The position numbers were made by a program, and so were the translations under genes. This document shows positions 1 through 9,563 of a DNA stretch of 64,000 nt, in pieces. This DNA comes from Mortierella sp. BCC40632 (lineage: Eukaryota > Mortierellomycota > Mortierellomycetes > Mortierellales > Mortierellaceae): the NCBI GenBank assembly GCA_011634665.1, contig WAEK01000009.1:1293501-1357500 (forward strand), read 5' to 3'. The notes beneath the pieces are model-generated. The model was not told the origin of the DNA. It worked only from the letters and a program-made list of their open reading frames with translations, and ran no database searches. Every line of letters begins with the position of its first letter. Within the stretch, counting starts at the first letter, position 1.

Positions 1-2165
1 TAGCATAGCATCCAAGGGCTCTGAATCCGGGCGACATCCTCATCTTGCTCTGATCCAAAATATCGCTTGTTCAGGTAGTGTATTAGATCGGTCTGTTCTT
101 TCCATTTTTCTCGGTACTCTTGAATACGCAACATGGCTTTTTGAGTGAGTAGGCTCTCTCTGGATCATGCGAAGCTCGGCAACCACCTATCACAGAGCAA
201 GGTATGTTAGTGGCCAATAGCACTAGGAAAGTACCAAAAGGCATCTTAGCGACGCCTACCTCATCCCTCAGAGCTTTTCTCTGCTCCACAGGAAGGTGGG
301 AAATGCCACTCAAACGAGTTCTAGCCTCGCGTTCCCAAATACGATACACATGCCAAGCGCAGAAGAAAATGGGGACGTGATTTTCTGCGAAAGCCGTCTT
401 GATTGCCAGAATCTCAACGTTGCCTTGATCCGTTATCACAGCGTTCGGCTTGTATGTGTACAAGCTGCCAGGCGAGGAAAAGATTTCAGTCATCTTGCTT
501 CGAAGGGCCCTTAGCCATCCAACGAGGGGTAGAGTTTCTCTGTTGTCTTTGTCAAGAGGAATGCCACTGGAACCCCGAATCCTGTACTCGTATTCTTGAC
601 GACGAGGGTGAAAAGATTGGTCTTTTGCCTATGCACACAGAAGTACCGCATATAAGTGCTCTGGCTCAAGAAGGAGAGCTAGCTGACAGTCAAAGAATCG
701 CACGTATGCACAGTACCCGAAAATGTCATGAGTCCCATCAAAGCAGATGGTTCTTCCATGCGCCTTCAACTGTGTCATTTGCCACATTGTGGCGAACCCA
801 AAGTAGAGGCCACTGGTTCGGTCCTCCTTGTCGTAGTAGGTGAACCCGCCGTCATGCTCAAGCTCCTCCATCCACTTCATTGATGATAGCACGGGGTCTT
901 TGTCTTTCCTCATCTTTTTGGCCATTACGGAATGCCAGATGTTGTAGACATCGTCGTATGTAATAAAGTCGTCGCGAGAGAAGCGGTCTTTTGCTCGCAT
1001 GACCTGCATAAACTTGTCATGCTCCATTGTGAGTTGATTCATCACCATAGAGATTGTTGAGCCCCCCAGAATAAGCTTCCTAATAGTCTCCTTGATAGCA
1101 GCAGACTTTTGGCGAGTTCCCAGGCCAGTAAAGCTTCCCACGTCGTGATTATGGCCGAAACGATAGGCAATCTGGCATACAGTTTGACTTGTCCCATCTG
1201 TTCCAGGTACCTTTTGAGTAATGACCCGAATTTTTGATTGACATCCTTTCCTAATGCTCTGTTTGCGGACTCTAGGCTTCCCAGACTTTCCTCCGAGCTT
1301 CCTGCCTTTGATGACTCGCTTTTGGCCGGCACACTGGCATTGCAGGTACGACCGCGTGTCTCCTTTCTTCTCCTCACTGACATACTTGTAGCACTCTTCA
1401 CCTGGACAAAGTTGGTAGATATCTCGGCCTGATGTTGTTGTAGCCATTCCCCGTACTTGTCGGCGGCTATCGTGAAGTGAGCTACCTTGTCTGTAACATG
1501 AAGTCCTTCTTGTTGAATGAAATCATCCTTTAACAATTTTTCCTGAATCTTCTTTAGCGCAAACTCGTGCAAGTCTTCAGATATTTGTTTTGCATTCGCT
1601 GAAGAATTAGCGGAAGCAGTTGTTTTTATTAGGTCTTTTCAGTGTACGGTCGTATTGAAACGAGGGCCAAGGTAGTCGAGTATTACGCTTACTCACCTCA
1701 ATCGGCGTCCCTTCTGCCATAGCTATCTTGGGCGCAATGTCGAAGATGGAATCAATCGAGCCTGTATCAGCCTCGACCTCACATATTTCATCTTCAGCGG
1801 GATCGGCCTCGCGTTCCTCAGAACTGCCCATGTCTTTTTCTTCCGGACTAATGCTACATTCATCGGCAGGGTCAGGGCTTTCGGTGCTATTAGAATCATC
1901 ATGAAAGTCTAGACTTGATTCGCTCTCGAAAAGGGCGGCCTAAAAGGGAGAGAAATATGGATTACCAGACCGATGAAGGTGTATCATCATCCTCTTCATT
2001 CAATCCAAGGCAAAGGCAAGGGAGGCTTACCAGCTTCCGCAGACTACTAACGACAAGCATCTCGATCTCAGCAGCTTCCTTTTCGTTGTTTATTCGAACA
2101 GTGTCTTCAATGGTGTGGGGCATTGTCTCGGCTGGCAGCTCGCTTTGGATGCGAGACTTGACCAT
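1..2165 (-). CDS. MULE-type transposase, partial and frame-broken
   Basis: Mutator-like DDE transposase, cut by the left window edge. Visible on the minus strand: an acidic N-terminal exon pair (about 2165-2030 and 1940-1695), a region with Cys and His residues resembling a FAR1-like DNA-binding module (about 1440-1130), a CFDGTH block holding the likely first catalytic Asp (about 760), an ITDQG block with the second Asp (about 440), and a CAWHVYRIWERE block holding the likely catalytic Glu (about 350). Coding-like sequence then continues to base 1. The frame shifts near 1445, and again in the T-run at 138-142 unless an intron lies there. An intron with donor GTAGGC starts near 262. The start at 2165 is the first Met of the acidic exon; 2300 is an alternative. 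It differs in sequence from the transposase at 16927-21685, so it is a second MULE family. No terminal repeats were identified. Confidence 0.72.
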
Positions 2166-2672
2166 TCTTATGGGACGCGAGGGAAGTGATGGAAGGAGTG
2201 ATTGTGAGTATGGGTGGGCGATGGACTTTTGTCCTTGAAGTGACGTAACAGAATTTAAAAAATGCCGACCTTGTGGGGTTGGAACATAAGGACACTCCAC
2301 CCCGTCCCTTTTTCAAAGAGACCAGCCAAGATGACGACGCGACTCCGACACCTCTCGCTCACCGCCTGGTTCCCCGCATTTTTTTTTTTTAACCTGGTCC
2401 TGCGGAGTATGTCAGTTAGTCCACCCTCGGACCGTCTAGCTCGCAAGAAAAGTTAACCTCCATTTACTATTTTATTTTTCCAGCCTTCACACAACGCAGC
2501 CCCATGTCCCACTTTGTTGTGACTCATGCGTCGCTGTCTTTTACACGGCACCAAGAGGTGATCCACCACCTTCAGCAGTCAACACAATCATTTCTACAGG
2601 CAAGTGGTTTTTCACCATTGAAAAATCCCCTGACTAGAGAACAAAATTAATAACATGCATTAAGAAATAGAC
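2166..2672. other. intergenic, nothing recognised
   Basis: Upstream flank of the left MULE transposase. Only short overlapping open frames are present, in both strands; no coding signature, RNA gene or repeat is visible. Confidence 0.5.
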
Positions 2673-3020
2673 TCCACTCAAGTTGGCTCGAAGAGTGAAT
2701 AAATCAGGATAGCAAATTGTTTTATCTGATATTTGAAGTTGAACGCAACTCTTCCATGGCCAGTCCAGTCGTTTTAATTTATTTCAGAAAAAAAATCCGC
2801 TCAAGTTGACTCGAGGACTGAATAAATCAGGATAGCAAATTGTTTTGTCTGATATTTGAGGCTGAACGCGACTCTCCCATAGCCAGACCAGTCGTTTTGA
2901 TTTATTTCAGAAAAAAAAAAAAATCCACTCAAGTTGACTCGGGGAGTGAATAAATCAGGATAGCAAATTGTTTTGTCTGATATTTGAAGTTGAACGCGAC
3001 CCTTCCTATAGTCAACGCTA
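2673..3020. repeat. three tandem 123-128 bp units joined by poly(A)
   Basis: Units start at 2673, 2796 and 2924, each with TCCACTCAAGTTGRCTCG or a close variant. They share a core containing GAATAAATCAGGATAGCAAATTG. The first two end in TTTATTTCAG followed by a run of 8-13 A that leads into the next unit. The third decays after about 90 bp. A fourth start (TTCAAGTTGACTCGAGG) appears at about 3342, again directly after a long A run. The A-tract junctions look like retroposed or slippage-expanded copies and not an ordinary satellite. Confidence 0.8.
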
Positions 3021-3612
3021 AAAAAAAGATGTGAGCGTCTTTTTCTTACCTCACACACATACACTTTTTGCACGGAGTTAGTGCACCAATTTTTGCATGG
3101 GACTGAGAGCGAGAAACTCACTGGCGAAATTGAGCTGAGCTGAAAATACATGGAGCTAGAGCGACCATTATGAAATTTGGTATTTGGGCTCTTGAAACAC
3201 AAATCCAGGACCTCGTCACCTGAACGATCGTCCCTACTAAAAGATCTCTCTCTCTCTCAAAAAAAAAAAAAAAAAAAAAAAAGGCTAAGGCACCCAACCC
3301 ACTTCAATTGGCAAAAGGAAAAAAAAAAAAAAAAAAACGCGTTCAAGTTGACTCGAGGAATGAATCTTTGGGAGAGCGTTAACCCCAAGATGTGACACCC
3401 TTTTTTGAACGCAAACTCACTTCTGCAACACTGTAAAAATTAGTACAGTAGGATGGGGAGAAGGATAATATTTTACTCGTAGGGATGTATTGAACCAAGA
3501 CGGTGCCCACCAGTACAACTAGACGTAGCCACTGGCTAGTTTACAAATGTGGCGAATTAAATTATGCCAATCGCCAATTAGGGTAAGCCTTGTCGATCAA
3601 GAAGTGCTCCTG

Positions 3613-3644
<32 letters not shown>

Positions 3645-3815
3645 GCAACTTTCTGTTCCAGAAGGTGAAGGACAGGGGACGGGCCACAAAGTCTGAACAG
3701 GCACAGGGTGCACTAGTCTCTCTTAAATAAATAAATAAATAAATAAAAGCCAGCAAGGAGGGGGGAATGGGTCTTTCCGATAGCACTTCGCTTTTGGCTG
3801 GAAGAACGAGATCTA
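3021..3815. other. non-coding stretch with long A tracts
   Basis: Contains A runs at about 3260-3283, 3320-3337 and 3615-3638 and an AAAT microsatellite at about 3726-3748. A fourth partial copy of the 123-bp repeat sits at about 3340-3370. No gene is supported. Confidence 0.6.
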
Positions 3816-4793
3816 CTATTGTTCAGGTTTTGAATCTCTATCGGCTTCCTTACTACCTGAAAACTCTTGGCGAGGACGCTTGTCAGGCTTGCCCCAAACT
3901 ACCTGCTTTTTGCTTCCAGAGAGCTCCTGGCGAGGGCGCTTGTTGAATTCGCCTTTCACATTTCGTTTCTCAATATCAGAAGGCTCTTGCTGGGAACGAT
4001 GGAAGCTGTCTTTCATTTCCTGAAATTCCTTCGTCAATTGGCCCAACATATCCATCATATCTCGGACTTCCTTCCTTAACCCATATATGTCATCTCTAAT
4101 GCTCTCTTTATCGTGTTGATAACGAGTTTCTGTCATTTCCTTGTCAGGTTGGAGTAGACTCTGAGTGTTCTGTCTTTCAAGTTGGAGCAGATGCTGGCTC
4201 CGCTGTTCTATTAGTTTGAAGCGCTCATCCATGAGCGACTGGCTCCTCTCAATTGCTGTTGTGATTTGTTGATTTACTGACTCCTGGATTCCTGACCCCA
4301 GGGACTGCAGTGTAGGGTGGGCGTTACAGTTATTCTCATCCTCACTTTCGCTACTGTCGGTCTCTCTAACCTCCTCATCATCTGGATCTGGGCGCGCTAG
4401 TTTTGAGTCGATAATTCTAAAGGTATCCAAAGTTGCCATACTGGCAACCTTGATACACCCTTTCTTGTAGTGTTCTCGTGTCGCGTCCCTTGATAGGAAG
4501 ATAGAGCCACAGATACAGACATATTTCATGTTGGCGTTCTCGTTCCGATCAATCACTGCCGTCGCCCCTGTCTGAGGACATGTGGTCCTCACCGACCTGT
4601 TAGTGTGGATGCGTAACAAGTGATCTCTTTCTCGTTTCGTGAGATCTTTCCGAGCCCGACCCTCCAATCTCACGACACAACTCCAATAAGTACAACTCTT
4701 TTGGCCTTCTTCTGCGTTCTTGACGGTGACAAAACTCTCAGGATCAGGATTTGAGGCAGCATTGGAGTCGGAATTGCTCGTGACACTTGACAT
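3816..4793 (-). CDS. two-finger zinc-binding protein with C-terminal coiled coil
   Basis: Single-exon protein of 325 aa starting at MSSVTSNSD. The open frame runs 90 codons further upstream, but that part is encoded by an A/T tract and looks untranslated. Residues about 30-120 hold the metal-binding motif: CTYWSC, then IHTN, then CPQTGATAVIDRN, then CIC, then HYKKGC (C-x-C-x12-H-x4-C). An acidic stretch follows (about 135-155), then a Gln/Glu-rich coiled coil (about 170-270) and two short repeats containing KRPRQE-[LF]-SGSK at the C-terminus. A protein with the same gap-free finger spacing is encoded inside the MULE at 22748-23692, so this may be a DNA-binding protein from, or shared with, such elements. 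The exact family is not recognised; it resembles BED-type fingers only loosely. Function unknown. Confidence 0.75.
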   Translation of the reverse strand: MSSVTSNSDSNAASNPDPESFVTVKNAEEGQKSCTYWSCVVRLEGRARKDLTKRERDHLLRIHTNRSVRTTCPQTGATAVIDRNENANMKYVCICGSIFLSRDATREHYKKGCIKVASMATLDTFRIIDSKLARPDPDDEEVRETDSSESEDENNCNAHPTLQSLGSGIQESVNQQITTAIERSQSLMDERFKLIEQRSQHLLQLERQNTQSLLQPDKEMTETRYQHDKESIRDDIYGLRKEVRDMMDMLGQLTKEFQEMKDSFHRSQQEPSDIEKRNVKGEFNKRPRQELSGSKKQVVWGKPDKRPRQEFSGSKEADRDSKPEQ

Positions 4794-4887
4794 GTTGAGA
4801 AAAGGGAGGAAGAGGAGAAAGGACTCAAAGTGGTATTGGGTATGTTGAGGCAGAAATTTAAACGGAGATGGGCGAGCTTTTATCACC

Positions 4888-4923
<36 letters not shown>

Positions 4924-7194
4924 AGAGATACTTTGCTGATGTGTTTTGGTCGTTTTGCATGCTTGGATCTGCCACAGGTTCTCTCATTTACTCCCCGCTG
5001 CATTTGCATGCGTCTGACTACCCATGCCACTGCCTTGACTACCTGTTTGCAGCACAAGACCACTTGACTACTTTTGGCTACATTGCATAAACATGCGCCT
5101 GGTTATATGGAACTACTTTGACTACCCCCTGCCTGCAGTTGTTTTGGCCACCAGATCTCTTGGCAATCTTTGGCTACCTTGAGTCTACTGTTGAGATCCT
5201 GTTTTATTTCTTATTTCATGATCTCTTTGTTCTAAGTTTTGTGTTAAGGAAATCATAGACAGTGATCACCCAGGTTGCCTGACTTCTAGCTCCACAGCAG
5301 AGAACTCTGCTGAAATTCTTGTGCCCCACAGTACAATCAAATTCCGAGTTTGAGATGATGGCCCAGAAAAGAGAAGCGCCGTAGGATGGTTCGAGGAACA
5401 CTCTCGTGTCTCCGCCCAAACAGATATGATGGTGACCAGTCTCAACCACAGATCTAGTGTATACACCAAATGCCAATGGCTTTATGATGGTATTGATATC
5501 TCTTAAGGCAACAAGCAAACCAGTCGAACTATCTCTCCATAAGAAACACCAAATGCCATACCCATGATTCCATCGATAACGCTGACTATCAACGATGCTA
5601 ATCTCAGCACGGTCGATGAAACATTGTCTGCAATCTCATCACATTCAAGAATTCAGAGGCGAGTTATCCTGTGGGTGAAAGCAACATGGTAAAGAATAGT
5701 CCTAGTGATGATAAGAGAACGGCCAAAAGGCATTAAAGACTTGTAGATGGCTACTCAGTGGTTGACAATGTCAATGTCTGCTCACCCACCCGGAGATCCC
5801 GCAGCCTCGATCAAGACCCAGAAACTAGAAATAATATCATACCCAAATAAGACTTGGGGCCTACCTTGATACCTTTTTCAACAGAGTTCCGAGTGCGACA
5901 CATATTTGATCATTGGAAGTAGAAGGGGGGAGCTGAAGTCTTATCAGACTCAAAGTGTTGAGTGGGCAATGGCTGGCCATGACAGGAACATTTCAGCAGC
6001 CTCTGTATTCTTCACAGTTGCAAGTTGAATCATATTCCGTACGATGCACCCTTAAAGATCCAACAACGAGAATGTTTGGTGCCATTTGGACATCCAGGCT
6101 CCACACAGTGCTGAGGATCCCAACTGCATATCGAGCGCCAACGCAGATCCTCCAGTGTTAGTGTAAATTATCTGTAGGATTGTCGTTTGCGTACGAAAAA
6201 AGAGCGAATCCGCAATCAGTAACGCTGCGAGAGAACATTTAGATTACCATTTGGAGTATGCGCTAGTCATCGTCGTATATCTCATTCTCACAGTAACAAA
6301 GACTTGAGTCTGGTCTACAGCTATCCGCCAGGGTGTAGTAAAAGGGATATTTGAGCCATCTCAAGGCTACACAGCCACTAAACTGTTGCAACTATTGCAA
6401 AGTCACAGGAACATTATGTAACCAGACCAGTAATAGTGAAGGTACTGGAGAGTCTGTTCCACACAGGATCCACACCGCAGGATCCTTTGTTAGTTACTCA
6501 TCTATTGGGTCTACCTCTTTAGTACTTTTGACATTTTCCTATCCTTTTTCAATTGGTTCTACTTTCATCTCGTAGCGAGTTAGCGAATATTCCTTTGATT
6601 TTTTTCTTACTCTTGTTAGAAAAGGGAGAATTGATCCAAAGAAACGCTTTAGCCAATCCGTTCGGGGTGAAAAATCTGTCCAGAAGTGCCCTCGAGACCT
6701 AGGAGATGAGAAGGAGCGAAAATAGAAGGATAAAATAAGCAGTATCATAATGAATGCTTGGCTACTACCAACCAGAGGGTGGCCACCTTGATTTCTTTTT
6801 CTTTTGGTTCCATCCCTCAGCTCTCTCACTCCTTGATCTTGCCCATCAATGATTTGAAGGGAAGGAGGCGGGGGGGGTAATTCCTCGGCATCTCATCCCT
6901 ACTTTCTTTGGCTGAAATCAGCTCAGTCGCCCACAATCCCCCTCCCCTGCTTTTTATGCTCTTGACACTACCTGACACTCTTTTCCTTGATCCTCAGAGC
7001 AGGAGATTGTTTGCAAAGGGGCGGTCCATGCGCGACAACGCCCGGTTGAAAAGATCAAAAGCGCCCAGTTCTTTTTCACAGCTGCTTTGTGATCCTTGTT
7101 GTTGTTTTTAACTCCCTCCCCCAAAATAGCCCCTTCGATATGCATGTTTGCTGGTTATCCCCTGACAATTGTAAATGGTGATCCTTTTACCATT
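4794..7194. other. long intergenic region, no confident gene
   Basis: A 30-nt A tract lies at about 4889-4920, just upstream of the zinc-finger gene. Open frames at 5216-5518 (minus) and 6539-6829 (minus) are short and without recognisable domains. The first (100 aa) has amino-acid use that could be real, but no start context or splice partner could be settled. No RNA gene is seen. Confidence 0.4.
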
Positions 7195-7202
7195 TATAAA
7201 AA
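7195..7202 (+). promoter_or_regulatory. TATA box candidate for the Cys-rich protein gene
   Basis: TATAAAAA stands 248 bp upstream of the ATG at 7450, followed by a pyrimidine-rich leader. A short upstream open frame (ATG at 7264, 57 codons) lies in the leader and could reduce translation of the main frame if it is not spliced out. Confidence 0.4.
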
Positions 7203-7449
7203 GGGCGCACTACTCCGTCCTTTGTTTTTTCCTTCGCCAGCCTTCATCCAAGAAAAAATCAGTATGAATATCGCTTTGTTCTCTACCTACTCTTGCTTAA
7301 CTGCAATAGTTGTCCATATCTATCTAATTCACACAGACTTCTCTCCTCCTCCTCTCCAATTAAAAACAACAATAGCGTTCCTCTCAGATCCTAATATTCA
7401 CCAAGAAGTCCAAGAACGAAACCGTCTGCCCGTTTAAACAAGAAAAAAA

Positions 7450-8085
7450 ATGCGTATTGTTCCCTTCCTGTTGGCCTGCTCGCTGCCAATGACGGCATTG
7501 GCAGCATTCAATGCTGTTTGTACCACCAATGCCGAGTGTGACTCTGCCGCCGGAGAGTCTTGCATTAAAACAGAAATCGACTCCCGCTGTTTACGATTTC
7601 CAATGAACAATGGACAGCTGATGACCGTCCTGGGCGACAGGCGCTATGCTTCCACGGGTCTTGGCATCGGAACTTTGCGCAAATGCGTAGATTCAGAGGT
7701 CAGCGGCTGTGAGGGACGACAAGTGGAGGTAGAAGATCCGAGAACTTGCTGTGCCCAGATGGGTCGAGCGTACGCTTTCGGTGATAAGGCCCACATTGAA
7801 TGTATCTCTTCCATCAATTGCGACAAGAGCGGTGGGTGCTCTGATTCCACGCAATGCCGAGGACACGAAATATGCATCGGAACCACATGTAGAATCCCTA
7901 AGTTTGGCGTTGAGTGTGGGACAGAAGGAAACCCTCCTGTGCAAGGTAGATGCTGTGGCAGTGGTATCCATTCTCAAGACGGAAAGTGCAGCCACACCAG
8001 TAACCCTTGCACAAGCGATGAAAAATGTGATGCAAATCAAAAATGCTGCTATGGTAATTGCATTAACAAAACATCTATGTGCTGA
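7450..8085 (+). CDS. small secreted cysteine-rich protein
   Basis: Single exon, 211 aa. The N-terminus (MRIVPFLLACSLPMTALA) is a textbook signal peptide with cleavage likely after the second Ala of TALA, so the product is secreted. The mature part has 24 Cys, an even number, including three CC pairs (TCCA, RCCG, KCCY). The C-terminal half carries short Cys modules of the form C-x5-6-C-x4-5-CC, reminiscent of granulin-like or dickkopf-like knots, but I do not recognise a named family. An A-rich context (AAAAAAAATG) precedes the start. Such proteins in fungi are often effector or cell-surface candidates; that role is inference only. Nothing is broken in the frame. Confidence 0.8.
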   Translation: MRIVPFLLACSLPMTALAAFNAVCTTNAECDSAAGESCIKTEIDSRCLRFPMNNGQLMTVLGDRRYASTGLGIGTLRKCVDSEVSGCEGRQVEVEDPRTCCAQMGRAYAFGDKAHIECISSINCDKSGGCSDSTQCRGHEICIGTTCRIPKFGVECGTEGNPPVQGRCCGSGIHSQDGKCSHTSNPCTSDEKCDANQKCCYGNCINKTSMC

Positions 8086-9563
8086 TCCCTTCCTGGCTCT
8101 CTTGGTACAACAGCCCCCACATAGCCTTCTTCGCCTTAGCTATCTTCCATACATAGCTCACCTCTTATATTAAAGGCCAAATTTTGTCCCGTAAACATTT
8201 TTAAGACTATCGTTTACTTTGTATCCTTGACTGCAAGAGATTAAGGAGACCTTCATTTCGAGAGTGGGGTAAACTTGGTACATTCCTATAGTTTCTCAAC
8301 CTCACAAGAGCTGAGCTCATTTGAAGGTTTATCGATCAGGAAGGTGGAAGGCGTACTTAGCCATCTCCAGGCTGCACAAATTGGTATCTATCCAGACTTC
8401 ATTCCGATTGAAGGATCAGGGGGTCGTAGCTGAAGGCACAATGCACCTCAACTATCCTCTGTGCTCATTCACTAAGAGTTGGTTCATTTGATTGCCCTGA
8501 ATAAATTCACGCTGATTTTCTTTTGATTCCTTGGCAAATATAAGGTGAGAGTAAAAATCTGGCTCAAAGGAACAGTGGCTCTGAGTTGTACAAAGATGTT
8601 CCTGAATAACGGTCTCACGACAACAATCCAGTCTTTGGAACTCGTTTGGACAACACTAACAGTGGTACCAGGAGATGTGCTATCTAAAGCAAGACGGGGA
8701 TTTCAGTGGCAAGAGTTGCCATGCTATTCCTCGATGCACTAATGATGCCATAGAGATAAAGTAATTTTGAAAGTTTATAGCCGAGTGCGAAGAGATATTT
8801 GCAGTGGAGAGAGTAACTGAAGCAAACCAACAGTCACCGTTTCGGGAAAGGGTAACAAGTTAGATTAAAACCAACAGAGATTAGCCTTGTAGAATGACAG
8901 ACAACAAGGGCAAAGGTGACAATGAGAGAATTTCATCAGCAAGCGCCAGTGAAAAAAGGGGGGAGGACAGGAGAGCATACACTACAGGAAGAGCAAGAGA
9001 ATTAGGTTCGAGATGCAAACCTGATTACCTTCAATATCTGGAAGTGGCCTTTGTCTAACTAAGCGAATAATCTGATCAGTTCAGTTGCTAGAACACATAT
9101 ATAGCAAAAGAGTACGAGTTTGGTCCCTGACACATACTAGGACTCTTTTAGTTTTTGGTCAAGAGTAGCAAATACCCAAATGTGTTGGGATCGACATTTG
9201 TTTTTTTATAGAGATTTTTTCTCTTATTATTTTTTCCATTCGTAACCAAAGCAAAGCGCAAAAAGTGCTATTCGTGAACGCGCAAGATAACAGTGGGTCC
9301 TAGCGAAAGTGTCTGTAGGTTCATTTTCACTAAAGACACCGCCCTAGCGATACAGTTACCTTAGTATAAATACCCATCATTCAGGAGAGAGGTTGAAAAG
9401 GAGTATCAAAGCAAATGTTATTATCATTCACTGGTACAGTGATGCCCTTGGCATCAAAAGTTCCTCTTGACCAGCCCTTAGGTTTGGTACGCTTGCGCGA
9501 GCGTATCGTTGTATATGTCTCTATGGCCAATTGCTTTAGATTTGAATGAGTATTCCTGTCGTT
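8086..9563. other. intergenic, no gene supported
   Basis: AT-rich sequence with only short open frames in both strands. A TATAAATA motif occurs at about 9365, but no convincing reading frame follows it. No repeats or RNA genes were noticed. Confidence 0.5.

Noticed and set aside
3177..3395. Lys-rich open frame
   Set aside because: Its Lys runs are coded by long A tracts in non-coding repeat sequence.
5216..5518. Minus-strand 100-codon gene
   Set aside because: No domain, no splice partner and no start context could be established; left as part of an unassigned region.
7264..7437. Separate small gene upstream of the Cys-rich protein
   Set aside because: 57 codons with no signature, lying in the leader between the TATA box and the main start; treated as a possible upstream open frame.
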